Shown: in pieces, positions 45,677 to 55,007 of the stretch | How the letters are laid out: each line of letters begins with the position of its first letter | How positions within the stretch are numbered: position 1 is the first letter of the stretch | Assembly: GCA_009702045.1 (NCBI GenBank) | Contig: WLIV01000015.1 | Location: forward strand, 1 to 64,000 | Origin: Actinomycetota bacterium | GTDB taxonomy: Bacteria; Actinomycetota; Acidimicrobiia; Acidimicrobiales; Ilumatobacteraceae | Length of the DNA stretch: 64,000 nucleotides | Direction: 5' to 3' | Notes under the pieces: generated by a model | Told to the model about the DNA's origin: nothing | The model's database searches: none | Seen by the model: only the letters and a program-made list of their open reading frames with translations | Position numbers and translations under genes: made by a program

Positions 45677-47934
45677 GCCAGGCGACCCCCATCGATCAGC
45701 GCCAGGGACGGTTGGCGACGACACAGTTGCTGCCCACCCTGTGCCTCACCCTGCTCACCGCCGCGACCGCCGTCAGCATGTGCCGCGTGTTCCCCGACTG
45801 GCAGTACCTGCGCCCCTTACTCGTCGTCGTTGTCGGGACCCATGTGGTGGCGGCGCTGCTCCGAGGCCTCAGCGCGCGGTTGATCGTCGCGCTCCCCACC
45901 TTGGTGTGCGCCATCGTCGAGTTGCTGACACTCGCCTACTACCGCGACACGATGCACCTCCTGATACCCACCGATCGCACGATCGACCTGATGCGCATCG
46001 ACCTACAACTCGTGATCGATCAGTTCCCGACGGCCGTCGCCCCTGTACCGAGTGTGGGCAACTGGGCCGTCGCCGTCGCTCTCGCGTTGGCGGCGTGCGC
46101 GGCGATGTCCGACACATTCGCCTTCCGGGCCATGGGCCGCACTGAAGCCATCGTGCCCACCGCTGTCGTGTTCATCTTCGCTTCTGCACTCGGCACCGAC
46201 CGGCATCGAGTAGCAGTCGCTGCGCTGTGGATCGGCATGGCGCTGCTGGCGGTCGCCGTGCTGCGATTCCGCGCGGCCGCCGATGAAGCCGCGTGGATGG
46301 GAGCGCGCCGCTGGAGCCTGTTGGCCGCGTTGCCGACGATCGGCGCGATGGTCGCCTTCACCGCCGTGGTCGCCGCCGCTCTGGGCCCGCTGCTCCCTGG
46401 CGCAGGTGACATCGCCCTGGTCGACACGCGGAACCGACACGGCAGCGTCACCGAGGTGCTGAGCCCAATCGTCGACCTGGGCGCTCAGCTCCGCAACCGC
46501 GGCAACCTGGAGTTGTTCACCGTGCGCTCCACCGACGGCGCCCACTACTGGCGCGAGATTGGTCTGCCCGTGTTCGACGGCACCACCTGGCAGCCCGGCA
46601 ACGAAGACCTGTTGCAGATGGGCGACCGCTCAGGCGAAGTTTCGGCACCCGGCACGGCAACCCAGCAGACGATCACCATCCTCGCCCTCGGCGGCCACCT
46701 GGTGCCGGCCGCCTACCGACCCGTGCGTGTCGCTCCCGACGATGTGCGCTGGACGGCCGATTCGCAGAGCCTGGTGCTACCCGACACAGAGTTACAGAAA
46801 GACGATGTGATCGCGGTGCAGACGAAGGTGGTGGCGCTGTCGGCCGAGCAACTTCGCTCCGCTTCGAACAACGGAGTCGACGCGAGCTACTACTCGCTGC
46901 CCGGCAGCGTGCCCCAGACAGCGTTGGACACTGCCAGCGAGGTCACTGCTACCGCGCCGACGGCGTACGACAAGGCGATCGCCTTGCAGAACTGGTTCCG
47001 CAGCCAGTTTCAGTACGACACGAACGTGCAACTCGGGAACAGCAACGACGCGATGGAGAACTTCCTGCGGATCAAACGCGGCTTTTGCCAGCAGTTCGCA
47101 GGCACTTTCGCGGTGATGGCTCGGTCGCTGGGCCTTCCCGCTCGCGTCGCTGTCGGATTCACGTCCGGCCAGTTGGGTGCCGACGGGTTGTTCCATGTCT
47201 TCGGCCGACACGCACACGCCTGGCCCGAAGTCTGGTTCGAGGGTCTCGGGTGGGTGGCCTTCGAGCCGACACCCGGTCGCGGCAACGCCGACACCACCAA
47301 TTACACAGGGGTCGACGCCCAACAGGACCGCGGTGCCACTCAGCCAGGCGACGGCACCGGCGGCCCCAGCGGCACGGGCGCCACCACCACGACGGCTCTC
47401 CCGGGGTCCACCACGACGACCGTCGTCGGATCGCCCAACGTCACCACGACGACACCCGCGCCGTTCGTCAGCGGCAGCTCCGGTGATGGGTCGGGAACCG
47501 GTCTTCCGTGGATTCCGATCCTCGGGTCGCTACTCGCGGCAGCGGTGCTGTGGATTCTGATCGCCCCACGCGCCGTGCGGGCACTCGCCCACCGCCACGA
47601 CGACACCGCCACGGCGCGGGTGGTCAGCGCATGGCAACGAACGCTCGGAGCGCTCTCGCTGGCCGGCGCCCCGGCGATCGGCGGCGCAACGCCGTTGGAA
47701 TACGCCGACATCGCCGAGCAGGCCACGGGAGCGGATCATCGTGCGCTGCGGGACATCGCGGCAGCAGTCACCCAGGCGGTGTACTCGCCGTCGTCTGTCG
47801 ACGCCGACGATGCCGATCGCTGCGATCAACTGGCGCAGCAACTGGACGGCATCTGCCGCGACCGGATTCCCGTTCGTACTCGCCTGCAGATGCTGTTCGA
47901 CGTACGGTTGATGCGTCGCCGCTTCGCCGGCTGA
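45673..47934 (+). CDS. TgpA-like membrane transglutaminase-domain protein
   Basis: A 753-residue membrane protein with about six N-terminal helices (DUF3488 part), an extracytoplasmic transglutaminase-like domain, a Thr/Gly/Pro-rich linker, a last membrane helix at about 615-635 and a DUF4129-like C-terminal region. The catalytic Cys is C472 (KRGFCQQF) and the His H515 (HAHAWPEVW); the third residue is probably in GWVAFEPTPG. With MoxR and DUF58 it forms a conserved envelope system of unclear function. Confidence 0.9.
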   Translation: MSQATPIDQRQGRLATTQLLPTLCLTLLTAATAVSMCRVFPDWQYLRPLLVVVVGTHVVAALLRGLSARLIVALPTLVCAIVELLTLAYYRDTMHLLIPTDRTIDLMRIDLQLVIDQFPTAVAPVPSVGNWAVAVALALAACAAMSDTFAFRAMGRTEAIVPTAVVFIFASALGTDRHRVAVAALWIGMALLAVAVLRFRAAADEAAWMGARRWSLLAALPTIGAMVAFTAVVAAALGPLLPGAGDIALVDTRNRHGSVTEVLSPIVDLGAQLRNRGNLELFTVRSTDGAHYWREIGLPVFDGTTWQPGNEDLLQMGDRSGEVSAPGTATQQTITILALGGHLVPAAYRPVRVAPDDVRWTADSQSLVLPDTELQKDDVIAVQTKVVALSAEQLRSASNNGVDASYYSLPGSVPQTALDTASEVTATAPTAYDKAIALQNWFRSQFQYDTNVQLGNSNDAMENFLRIKRGFCQQFAGTFAVMARSLGLPARVAVGFTSGQLGADGLFHVFGRHAHAWPEVWFEGLGWVAFEPTPGRGNADTTNYTGVDAQQDRGATQPGDGTGGPSGTGATTTTALPGSTTTTVVGSPNVTTTTPAPFVSGSSGDGSGTGLPWIPILGSLLAAAVLWILIAPRAVRALAHRHDDTATARVVSAWQRTLGALSLAGAPAIGGATPLEYADIAEQATGADHRALRDIAAAVTQAVYSPSSVDADDADRCDQLAQQLDGICRDRIPVRTRLQMLFDVRLMRRRFAG

Positions 47935-47938
47935 CCCG

Positions 47939-48295
47939 TCAGTTGCGGCTGTCGTCGCCACCGGGCCGAGCGCCCGGACGTGGCATCGCGCCGAACCGCC
48001 CACGAACCGTCTCCGAGAGGTGGTTGAGGCTGGCCTCACCGATGGAGCGCGCCTGACGCTCGGCGAACAGGGCTCCGACCACCGCACCGATGAATGCCGC
48101 GAACGACAAGTAGGCGCTGATCCCGAGCAGAGCAACGGTGAGTGCCAGGCAGGCGATAGTGAAGATGGCCCACATCGCCAGCGACTGACGGCTGTGGTCG
48201 GCCGGACGATGCAGCGTTCGGCCGAAACCTGGGTCGCGTTGCAGCTGCTCCTCGATCTGGCGAAGTATGCGTTGTTCGTCTTCCGACAGCGGCAT
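47939..48295 (-). CDS. DUF3040 membrane protein
   Basis: A 118-residue protein of a family restricted largely to actinobacteria. The typical start MPLSEDEQRILRQIEEQL is followed by two membrane helices (about 45-85) and a basic, Gly/Pro-rich tail. The ATG at 48295 has AGGAG at 48306..48302. It converges with the transglutaminase gene with a 4-base gap. Function unknown. Confidence 0.88.
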   Translation of the reverse strand: MPLSEDEQRILRQIEEQLQRDPGFGRTLHRPADHSRQSLAMWAIFTIACLALTVALLGISAYLSFAAFIGAVVGALFAERQARSIGEASLNHLSETVRGRFGAMPRPGARPGGDDSRN

Positions 48296-48363
48296 GGCGA
48301 GCTCCTGGACGGCGGCTTGAGGCATCATCGCACGATTCCGCCCCGCAGACAACGCGCCCGCCG

Positions 48364-49659
48364 TCATCCGGTCGGTGAATCGCCCGGATGATCGGGGCCC
48401 CATTGCTGGCCACCCCGTTTGACCAGGCGCAGACCCTTGGCGGTGACGGCACTCGCCGGGCCGATCGCGGCGGTGCCGAACCTCGAGCGGATTGCATCGA
48501 TCGTCTCCTCAGCGGCCTGCCACTCGCGCTCGTCCGCCAGCTTCGTCTGCCCGCCGGGCTGCAGCAACTGGTCCATCGAGAGCTGCTCGGCCACCGGGCC
48601 GAAGTGCGCACTGCTCACTCCGAGCAGGCGCACGCCGGGGCTGGGATCGATGGCCAGCAACAGTGGGTTGACCGCTTTGACGATCGCGTGAGCGGTATCG
48701 ACCGGACCCAGCAACGTGACCGAGCGGGTAATGGTCTGAAACCCGTTGAACCGCACCTTCAAGGTGAGGGTGCGCGCCGCAGTGCCGTTCGCTCGCAGAC
48801 GGCTGGCAACCGCGTCCGACAGACGCACCAACTGCCGATGCAGCTCCTCATGGGTGTAGAGATCGCTCGGGAATGTTTCCTCATGACCGACCGACTTCAC
48901 CCCCCGATCGACCTCCACTGGACGGTCATCGAGCGCCCAGGCCAGCCGGTGCAGGTGCTGTCCGTGTGCGGAACCGACCGCCGCCACGATCGACGCTTCA
49001 TCGAGCGCCGCCAGATCGCGCACCGTGCGCACACCCAATCGATCGAGCCGCTCGAGCGTGGCCGGGCCCACACCCCACAACGCTTTGACGGGCAGCGGGT
49101 GCAAGAACGCGAGCTCTTCGCCCGGCTTCACCTCGATGACCCCAGCACCATCCTGCACGCCTGACGGGGTGGCTCGCGGTTTGGCAGCCACCGAGGCCAG
49201 TTTGGCCAGAAACTTGCTGGGGGCCACGCCGACCGAACAGCGCAGTTGCAGCTGCGCCCATACGTCGTCTCGCAGTCGATGGGCGATCTGCACACCGTCG
49301 CCGAACAGGCGCACGGCACCGCTGACGTCGAGGAACGCCTCATCGAGCGCGAGGGGTTCGATGTACGGGGTGAACGACCGGAAGATCTCGTGCACCTGAG
49401 CGCTGACCTTCGCGTACAACTCGTGGTCGCCGGGAAGGAACACCGCATGCGGACAGATGCGTCGGGCAGTGCGGGACGGCATCGCCGAGTGCACGCCGAA
49501 GCGACGCGCCTCGTACGACGCAGCAGCGATCACCCCGCGCGAACCGGTGCCGCCGACCACCACCGGCTGTCCGTGCAGATCAGGGCGGCGACGCAGTTCG
49601 ACGCTGACGTAGAACGCATCCATGTCGACGTGCAGGATCGTGCGGGAGGCTGCGGCCAT
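48364..49659 (-). CDS. dinB: DNA polymerase IV (Y-family)
   Basis: Error-prone translesion polymerase. Catalytic carboxylates are D12 and D14 (VDMDAFYVSVE) and D106-E107 (LALDEAFLDV). Palm/fingers, thumb (LPVKALWGVGPATLERL) and little-finger domains are complete. It has 431 residues with a C-terminal extension of about 60 beyond a QLSMDQLL segment, which may bind the beta clamp. Stand-alone DinB, not linked to imuAB here. The NUDIX gene lies 6 bases upstream, so co-transcription is likely. Confidence 0.94.
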   Translation of the reverse strand: MAAASRTILHVDMDAFYVSVELRRRPDLHGQPVVVGGTGSRGVIAAASYEARRFGVHSAMPSRTARRICPHAVFLPGDHELYAKVSAQVHEIFRSFTPYIEPLALDEAFLDVSGAVRLFGDGVQIAHRLRDDVWAQLQLRCSVGVAPSKFLAKLASVAAKPRATPSGVQDGAGVIEVKPGEELAFLHPLPVKALWGVGPATLERLDRLGVRTVRDLAALDEASIVAAVGSAHGQHLHRLAWALDDRPVEVDRGVKSVGHEETFPSDLYTHEELHRQLVRLSDAVASRLRANGTAARTLTLKVRFNGFQTITRSVTLLGPVDTAHAIVKAVNPLLLAIDPSPGVRLLGVSSAHFGPVAEQLSMDQLLQPGGQTKLADEREWQAAEETIDAIRSRFGTAAIGPASAVTAKGLRLVKRGGQQWGPDHPGDSPTG

Positions 49660-49665
49660 CGCCGT

Positions 49666-50148
49666 CTACTCCACGCGCTCGATACGACCGACGGAACGTT
49701 CTGCACCATGCAAGATGAACTGGTAGGCGGTCTGCGCCGACCCCGCCAACCAGTCGTTCACAGGGACATGCACCCACGGAGGACTGTGCTGCAGCAGGCC
49801 GGGGGCTTCCGCCATGCTCACGTGGCGCACTTCTTCGACGATGCCATCGGGATCCGCGATGACGACGTCGCCGCTGACACCGTCGGCCTCCCAGACTTCG
49901 ACAGCCATACGCCAACCCATGTCCGGTGCGTCCACGGCCACCGTGTAGCGACGGCCATGCCAGGAGGCGACGACCAGTCCGGTCTCCTCCAACACCTCCC
50001 GGGCCAGACCAACCAGCAACGTCTCGCCGTGGTCGATGACTCCACCTGGTGGCGTCCACTCCATCGAACGATCGCGCCGACGGTTGCCCACCAGCACCAA
50101 CCCGTCGCCATGACGGATGAGAGCACCACCCACCATCCAGCGTCGCAT
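49666..50148 (-). CDS. NUDIX hydrolase
   Basis: A 160-residue pyrophosphohydrolase. The NUDIX box is exact: GGVIDHGETLLVGLAREV followed by LEETGL, with the metal-binding REVLEE. The adjacent WTPPG and RDRSMEW upstream suggest an RppH/MutT-like or ADP-ribose-type enzyme; substrate unknown. It lies 6 bases before dinB, so a pool-sanitising role with a low-fidelity polymerase is a reasonable guess. A CACACT sits 6 bases before the ATG. Confidence 0.9.
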   Translation of the reverse strand: MRRWMVGGALIRHGDGLVLVGNRRRDRSMEWTPPGGVIDHGETLLVGLAREVLEETGLVVASWHGRRYTVAVDAPDMGWRMAVEVWEADGVSGDVVIADPDGIVEEVRHVSMAEAPGLLQHSPPWVHVPVNDWLAGSAQTAYQFILHGAERSVGRIERVE

Positions 50149-50178
50149 CAGTTCAGTGTGCCATCCGCGAGCGGTATG

Positions 50179-50916
50179 TCACGCACCTTCGGAGCGGCGG
50201 CGGTGACGACCCTTGAAGTCGCTGACCCAGAGCTTGATCACCAGGAACAGCGCTTCTTTGATGATGCCGCCCGACATCTTCGACACGCCGTCGATGCGGT
50301 CGTGAAACGTGATCGGAAACTCGACGATCTTCCCGTCCACGCGCAGCAAGCGATACGTCATCTCCACCTGGAAGCCATACCCCTCGGCCTTCACCGATTC
50401 GAACTGCATTCGTTCGAGCGCAGCCGAGCTGTAGGCGCGGTATCCAGCAGTCGCGTCGTTGATCGCCAGGCCCAGCACACCCGCCGCATAACGGTTTCCC
50501 CATCGCGACAGCTGACGCCGACGTGTCGGCCAGTTGACCGTGCGCCCACCCGGCACATAGCGACTGCCGATGGCGAGGTCGGCGCCGTGCTCGACGTTGG
50601 CGATGAGTGCTGGCAGCACCGCCGGATCGTGCGACAGGTCGGCGTCCATCTGCACGCAGATCTCCGCACCATCGTCGATCGCCCGACGCAGGCCGGCCCG
50701 GTAGGCCCTCCCGAGACCGTTCTTCTCGGTGCGCCGCAGCACCGTGATGTGTCCGAGCTCATGACCGAGCGCTTCGGCCTTCTCGGCGGTGCCGTCGGGG
50801 CTTCCGTCGTCGACGACGAGGATCTGCACGTCAGGTGCTGCAGTCAGCACCTCGCGGCACAGCCGCTCGATGTTGTCGATCTCGTTATAGGTGGGGACGA
50901 CCACAGTGGTGCGCAC
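50179..50916 (-). CDS. Polyprenol monophosphomannose synthase (GT2)
   Basis: Transfers mannose from GDP-mannose to polyprenyl phosphate at the membrane, giving the donor for lipomannan and protein mannosylation. The GT2 nucleotide site VVVPTYNEIDNIERL starts the protein; the metal/substrate motif is QMDADLSHDPAVLP and the acceptor region DATAGYRAYSSAALE. At 245 residues it is the catalytic (Ppm1 D2/DPMS) domain without the fused acyltransferase. GTG at 50916 preceded by TAGGCT. Confidence 0.92.
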   Translation of the reverse strand: MRTTVVVPTYNEIDNIERLCREVLTAAPDVQILVVDDGSPDGTAEKAEALGHELGHITVLRRTEKNGLGRAYRAGLRRAIDDGAEICVQMDADLSHDPAVLPALIANVEHGADLAIGSRYVPGGRTVNWPTRRRQLSRWGNRYAAGVLGLAINDATAGYRAYSSAALERMQFESVKAEGYGFQVEMTYRLLRVDGKIVEFPITFHDRIDGVSKMSGGIIKEALFLVIKLWVSDFKGRHRRRSEGA

Positions 50917-50924
50917 GGCGCAAG

Positions 50925-50930
50925 AGCCTA
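50925..50930 (-). promoter_or_regulatory. -10 element TAGGCT of the mannose synthase gene (leaderless)
   Basis: TAGGCT on the minus strand ends 8 bases before the GTG at 50916. The opposite-facing gene at 51031 has its own element in the same gap. Confidence 0.45.
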
Positions 50931-51017
50931 GGTCGTCGGAGGGGCGCGACACCCGGCGGGGCGAAACAGTGATGGCCTGCCCAGCCCGCGGACGGTCGCG
51001 GATGTCTCGCAGATCGT

Positions 51018-51023
51018 TACGCT
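51018..51023 (+). promoter_or_regulatory. -10 element TACGCT of membrane protein gene (leaderless)
   Basis: TACGCT ends 7 bases before the GTG at 51031; no Shine-Dalgarno sequence is present. Confidence 0.5.
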
Positions 51024-51030
51024 GACAGCC

Positions 51031-51312
51031 GTGACCGAACCGGAACGGCCCCTCTCCGCGCTGCCCTCGTCCGCCGCTCGCGCGGCTGCCTTCGTCGCGA
51101 TCCTGCTCGGCGGAAGTGCCGGCGGGCTCATCGGCTACACGTTGGTGAAGCTGCAATGCCACGGGGAGTGCGCCGCGCCGAAGGGTATCGGCACGCTCAC
51201 CGGCGCGCTGCTGGCGGCCGGCGGCATGAGCATCGTCGCCGTCCTGGTGCTGCGAGCCGTGGGCGAGTGGCGCCAGATCGAGCAGCGCGAGCGAGCGAAC
51301 CGCAACTCGTGA
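51031..51312 (+). CDS. Small two-helix membrane protein
   Basis: A 93-residue protein with two membrane helices (about 18-40 and 54-76) joined by a short loop with CHGEC, which could bind metal or form a disulfide. The C-terminus is charged (EWRQIEQRERANR). Function unknown. Its stop overlaps the next start (GTGA), so it is co-translated with the inositol-phosphatase-like gene. Confidence 0.75.
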   Translation: MTEPERPLSALPSSAARAAAFVAILLGGSAGGLIGYTLVKLQCHGECAAPKGIGTLTGALLAAGGMSIVAVLVLRAVGEWRQIEQRERANRNS

Positions 51313-52118
51313 ACGCGGACGACGGCGAGCTGCTGGCACTCGCCACCCGCCTCGCGTTGGCCGCGGGCAAGATGGTCCGCGACGGACGCCGCGAGCGTGG
51401 TGTCGCCACGGTCTCCACCAAGAGCGCGGCCACCGACATGGTCACCGAGTTCGACAAGGCGAGCGAAGATCTCATCGTCGGAGGCATCCTCGAGGCGCGT
51501 GCGCACGACGGAATCGTCGGCGAAGAGGGCACCGACACTCTCGGTACCAGTGGCGTCGACTGGCTGATCGATCCGATCGACGGCACCACCAACTTCCTGT
51601 ACGGTCTGCCCGGCTGGGCAGTGTCCATCGCCGCCCGCACTGCCGAAGGCACCCGCGTCGGGGTCGTCTATGTGCCGTCGAACGACGAGCTGTTCACTGC
51701 CCGCGCCGGGCATGGCGCGTTCCTCAACGGAGAGCCGATCCACTGCAGCGACACTGACGACCTCGCGCTTGCACTGGTTGCCACCGGCTTCGCCTACACC
51801 GTCGAGCGCCGCGCTGAACAGGCCAGACGGGTGGCCGAACTGCTGCCACGGATCCGCGATGTGCGCCGCTTGGGCGCAGCCGCGCCCGACCTGTGCAACC
51901 TCGCTGCCGGGCGCGTCGATGTGTACTTCGAGCAGTGGCTCGGACCGTGGGACCTCGCCGCCGGCGAACTGATCGCTCGCGAGGCGGGTTGCCTGCTCGG
52001 CAGCCTCGATGGGGGGCCGTTGCACCACTCGTCCGTACTCGCCGCCACCCCATCGCTGTTCGCCCCGATGCGCGACCTACTCGCGGCAATCGACCGCGAC
52101 CCCGCAGCACGCGCCTGA
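51309..52118 (+). CDS. Inositol monophosphatase-family phosphatase
   Basis: Mg2+-dependent, Li+-sensitive-type phosphatase of 269 residues. Metal-site motifs are IVGEEG, DWLIDPIDGTTNF and WDLAAGELIAREAG, all intact. Substrates could be inositol-1-phosphate (mycothiol and phosphatidylinositol synthesis), histidinol phosphate or fructose-1,6-bisphosphate; sequence alone does not decide. The GTG start was chosen because the family begins there and it overlaps the previous stop. Confidence 0.9.
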   Translation: MNADDGELLALATRLALAAGKMVRDGRRERGVATVSTKSAATDMVTEFDKASEDLIVGGILEARAHDGIVGEEGTDTLGTSGVDWLIDPIDGTTNFLYGLPGWAVSIAARTAEGTRVGVVYVPSNDELFTARAGHGAFLNGEPIHCSDTDDLALALVATGFAYTVERRAEQARRVAELLPRIRDVRRLGAAAPDLCNLAAGRVDVYFEQWLGPWDLAAGELIAREAGCLLGSLDGGPLHHSSVLAATPSLFAPMRDLLAAIDRDPAARA

Positions 52119-52135
52119 TCTCGTCCCCGGCCTGG

Positions 52136-52141
52136 CAAGAT
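52136..52141 (+). promoter_or_regulatory. -10-like element CAAGAT of response regulator gene (leaderless)
   Basis: CAAGAT ends 7 bases before GTG at 52149. It supports GTG 52149 rather than ATG 52140 as the start. The match to TAnnnT is imperfect in the first base. Confidence 0.35.
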
Positions 52142-52148
52142 GGGAGAC

Positions 52149-52829
52149 GTGGGAACCCGCATCCTCTCGGTCGAAGACGACGAACGTATCCGCACGGCGG
52201 TGAAGCTCGCGCTCGAGGACGAGGGCTGGACCGTCGACGAGGCCGGCAGCGGTGAGGAAGCCGTCGAACTGTTCGCCCGCGCGGCCCCCGACGTGGTGCT
52301 CATCGACATCATGCTGCCGGGGATGGACGGTTTCGAGCTGTGCCGTACTCTGCGCCGTCATTCCGATGTGCCGATCGTGATGGTCACGGCCCGCAACGAC
52401 ACCCACGATGTGGTGGCAGGTCTCGAGGCTGGCGCCGACGACTATCTCACCAAGCCGTTCGCTCCCAAGGAGTTATCGGCCCGCATTCGTGCCCTGCTGC
52501 GTCGCATCCGGCCGATCAGCGCAGCGCACGCCAGGCTCGTGTTCGGTGATCTGGAGATCATCCCGGACGAGGGCAAGGTGCTCCGCTTGGGAACCGAACT
52601 GCACCTCACCAAGACCGAGTTCCGCCTCCTGTGCGAGCTTGCCCAGAACCCTGGCCGAGTGTTCAGCCGCGAGAGCCTGCTCGACAAGGTGTGGGGCTAC
52701 GACTACTTCGGAGATGGTCGGCTGGTCGATGTGCATGTGCGGCGTCTGCGCACCAAGGTCGAACAGGATCCGGCCAACCCGCGTCACGTGGTCACGGTCC
52801 GAGGCCTCGGCTACCGCTTGCAGTCGTGA
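52149..52829 (+). CDS. OmpR/PhoB-family response regulator, MtrA-like
   Basis: A two-component response regulator of 226 residues. The receiver domain has the acidic pair D10-D11, phospho-acceptor D53 (VVLIDIMLPGMDG) and the lysine in YLTKPF. The C-terminal winged helix includes HLTKTEFRLLCELAQNPGRVFSR and VDVHVRRLRTKVE. GTG 52149 gives the usual start TRILSVEDD; an ATG at 52140 would add three residues. It is coupled to the kinase by GTGA. Order regulator-kinase-GerMN lipoprotein matches MtrA-MtrB-LpqB. Confidence 0.93.
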   Translation: MGTRILSVEDDERIRTAVKLALEDEGWTVDEAGSGEEAVELFARAAPDVVLIDIMLPGMDGFELCRTLRRHSDVPIVMVTARNDTHDVVAGLEAGADDYLTKPFAPKELSARIRALLRRIRPISAAHARLVFGDLEIIPDEGKVLRLGTELHLTKTEFRLLCELAQNPGRVFSRESLLDKVWGYDYFGDGRLVDVHVRRLRTKVEQDPANPRHVVTVRGLGYRLQS

Positions 52830-54325
52830 CCGCTGCCGACGCCGCTGCCGAGCCGGGCGCGCTGACATCGCCGACAGCGCCGAGTCGCTGGCAAGGACTT
52901 CGCGATCGGCTGGCGGGTATGCAGCCCCGGCGGCTCAGCCTGCGCACACGCATCATGCTGATGTTCAGCATCGGTGCACTGGTTCTGTCGAGCTTCCTCG
53001 CCGCAGTGGCTTACACGTTCACGCGCACCAGCGTCGTGAACCAGCGCGACAAAGCCGGCACCGACCAGGCCTACGGTCATGCACAGGTGGCCCAGAACGA
53101 ACTCAGCACCAACAACCCTTCGGCACAGCCCGCAATGGACCGCCTCCGCTCGCTGGGAGTCGGCCCGTTCGCAATCAACTTCCGCGGCAAGTGGAGCACC
53201 AGTTCGCCCCTCTTCACCTCGAACGCGATACCGACGGCGTTGCAAAGCCGCGTGCTCACCGACCTCACCCCATCACGGATGATCACCGTCATCGACGGCG
53301 ATGCCGTGCTGGTCATCGGGATTCCACTCACCGATCTCAAGGCCAGCTACTTCGAGTTCGTACCACTCAGTGATGCGTCGTCCACGTTGAACAGTGTGAT
53401 GCTCAGCCTGCTGTTCGCCGGGTTCATCACCACCCTCGCCGGCGCCTTGCTCGGTACCTTGGCAGCGAGCAGAGCGGTACGGCCGTTGGCGGATGCCGCC
53501 CAGGCCGCCAAGGCGATCGCTGGTGGTCGTCTGGACACGCGCCTCGAACCCACGGTCGACCCAGATCTGCGGGTGTTGGCCAACTCGTTCAACGACATGG
53601 CGTCGGCGCTACAAGCGCGCGTCGAACGAGACACCCGGTTCACCAGCGATGTCAGCCATGAACTCCGATCACCGCTGATGACGTTGGCGGCCAGCGTGGA
53701 AGTGATGCAAGCCCGCCGCGACGACATGCCCGAGCGTGCGCAGGCAGCGCTCGACCTGCTCGTTGCTGACGTGGCCCGCTTCAGCGGTCTCGTGGAGGAT
53801 CTGCTGGAGATCTCCCGTTTCGACGCAGGGGCCATTCGCCTCAACCTGGAAGATCTCCTGGTTGCCGAGTTCGTCCGCCAAGCCGTGGCGGTCAGCAGTA
53901 TGCGCCACACAAAGGTGACGGTCACCGAACGCGCCGAAGGGGTGGTCATCCGCGGCGACCGACGGCGACTGGCCCGCGTGGTGGCCAACCTGATCGACAA
54001 CGCCCGTTTGCACGGCGGGGGCGATGCCACTATCGCCGTCACCGAGCCTGAGGGTGAAGGCGAGCCGTTGGCCCACATCTGGATCACCATCGAAGACCAT
54101 GGCCTCGGCGTGCCCACCGAGGAGCGCACCCTGATCTTCGAACGTTTCGCCCGCGGCGCGGTGGCCGGCCGGCGGAGCAGCAGCGACGGCGCCGGTCTCG
54201 GCCTCAGCCTGGTCGACGAACATGTGCGGTTGCACGGTGGCCGAGTCTGGATGGAAGACCGGCTCGACGGCGAGCCCGGCGCCCGGTTCGTACTCGAACT
54301 TGCGGCCGACGAGGTCGGCGTATGA
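52826..54325 (+). CDS. Membrane sensor histidine kinase, MtrB-like
   Basis: A 499-residue kinase. Two membrane helices (about 41-65 and 190-214) flank an extracytoplasmic sensor domain of about 125 residues. HAMP (about 215-265), HisKA with phospho-acceptor H278 (DVSHELRSPLM) and HATPase with ARVVANLIDNARLHGG and GAGLGLSLVDEHV follow. The basic/Pro-rich N-terminus of 40 residues is cytoplasmic. GTGA with the regulator, ATGA with the lipoprotein. The signal is unknown; relatives monitor the cell wall. Confidence 0.93.
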   Translation: MTAADAAAEPGALTSPTAPSRWQGLRDRLAGMQPRRLSLRTRIMLMFSIGALVLSSFLAAVAYTFTRTSVVNQRDKAGTDQAYGHAQVAQNELSTNNPSAQPAMDRLRSLGVGPFAINFRGKWSTSSPLFTSNAIPTALQSRVLTDLTPSRMITVIDGDAVLVIGIPLTDLKASYFEFVPLSDASSTLNSVMLSLLFAGFITTLAGALLGTLAASRAVRPLADAAQAAKAIAGGRLDTRLEPTVDPDLRVLANSFNDMASALQARVERDTRFTSDVSHELRSPLMTLAASVEVMQARRDDMPERAQAALDLLVADVARFSGLVEDLLEISRFDAGAIRLNLEDLLVAEFVRQAVAVSSMRHTKVTVTERAEGVVIRGDRRRLARVVANLIDNARLHGGGDATIAVTEPEGEGEPLAHIWITIEDHGLGVPTEERTLIFERFARGAVAGRRSSSDGAGLGLSLVDEHVRLHGGRVWMEDRLDGEPGARFVLELAADEVGV

Positions 54326-54942
54326 ACCGCATCATGCGCTCAGTGGCCGCAGCCGTTGCCGGGCTCGTCGTCCTCAGCGCGTGCGGTATCAGCGCCGACG
54401 CCGACCCGCGCGACATCGCCGCTGTCAACCAGTTGCCGCTCGGCATCGACTCGGACAGCAATGCCGGCGCAGCCACGGGTGCTGCCAAGATCTACCTGCT
54501 GGCACCCGAGGTCGTTGGCGAGTCCACGACCCTGCAGGCTGTCGCCCGCGATGTCGACGAAACGCCGACCGATCTGCTGAACTCACTGTTTGCCGGACCC
54601 AATGCAGGCGAGAACGATCAACAACTCCGCACCGACCTCCCGCAGGGGCTGGCGCTGCTCTCAGCCCAGATCCGGGCCGGCGTCCTGGTGATCGACGTGA
54701 GCAAGGAACTGCAGCAACTGTCCGGTCAAGTACTCATCTCAGCGGTGGCACAACTGGTCTTCACCGGATCCGAGCTCAGCGGCGTGCGCTCGGTCAAGAT
54801 CCTTGTCGAGGGCGCCGACCAGCAATGGCCGAGTGGAAACGGTGAGGCGCAGAGCGATGCACTCACGATCTACGACTATCCGGGGTTGGTGCAATCGGCG
54901 CAGCCGGCCTACCCCGCGATTCCCACGCCGGCGCAGCCCTGA
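54322..54942 (+). CDS. GerMN-domain lipoprotein (short LpqB-like)
   Basis: A 206-residue lipoprotein. The lipobox is in AGLVVLSACG; a GerMN domain spans about 65-190, with TDLLNSLFAGP and the closing VKILVEGADQQWPSG. LpqB of mycobacteria has GerMN plus a large beta-propeller; the propeller is absent here. As LpqB modulates MtrB, this protein probably touches the kinase sensor domain; that is inference from gene order. Confidence 0.85.
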   Translation: MNRIMRSVAAAVAGLVVLSACGISADADPRDIAAVNQLPLGIDSDSNAGAATGAAKIYLLAPEVVGESTTLQAVARDVDETPTDLLNSLFAGPNAGENDQQLRTDLPQGLALLSAQIRAGVLVIDVSKELQQLSGQVLISAVAQLVFTGSELSGVRSVKILVEGADQQWPSGNGEAQSDALTIYDYPGLVQSAQPAYPAIPTPAQP

Positions 54943-55007
54943 CTCCTCAGTCCGCGCGCCTCGGCTTCTGTGGCTGATGCCTGGCATCTGTCAGAATGCC
55001 GACGTCG

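Noticed and set aside
43569-47934. MoxR-DUF58-transglutaminase trio as a new system
   Set aside because: This gene order is a known conserved arrangement in many bacteria, although its function is unclear.
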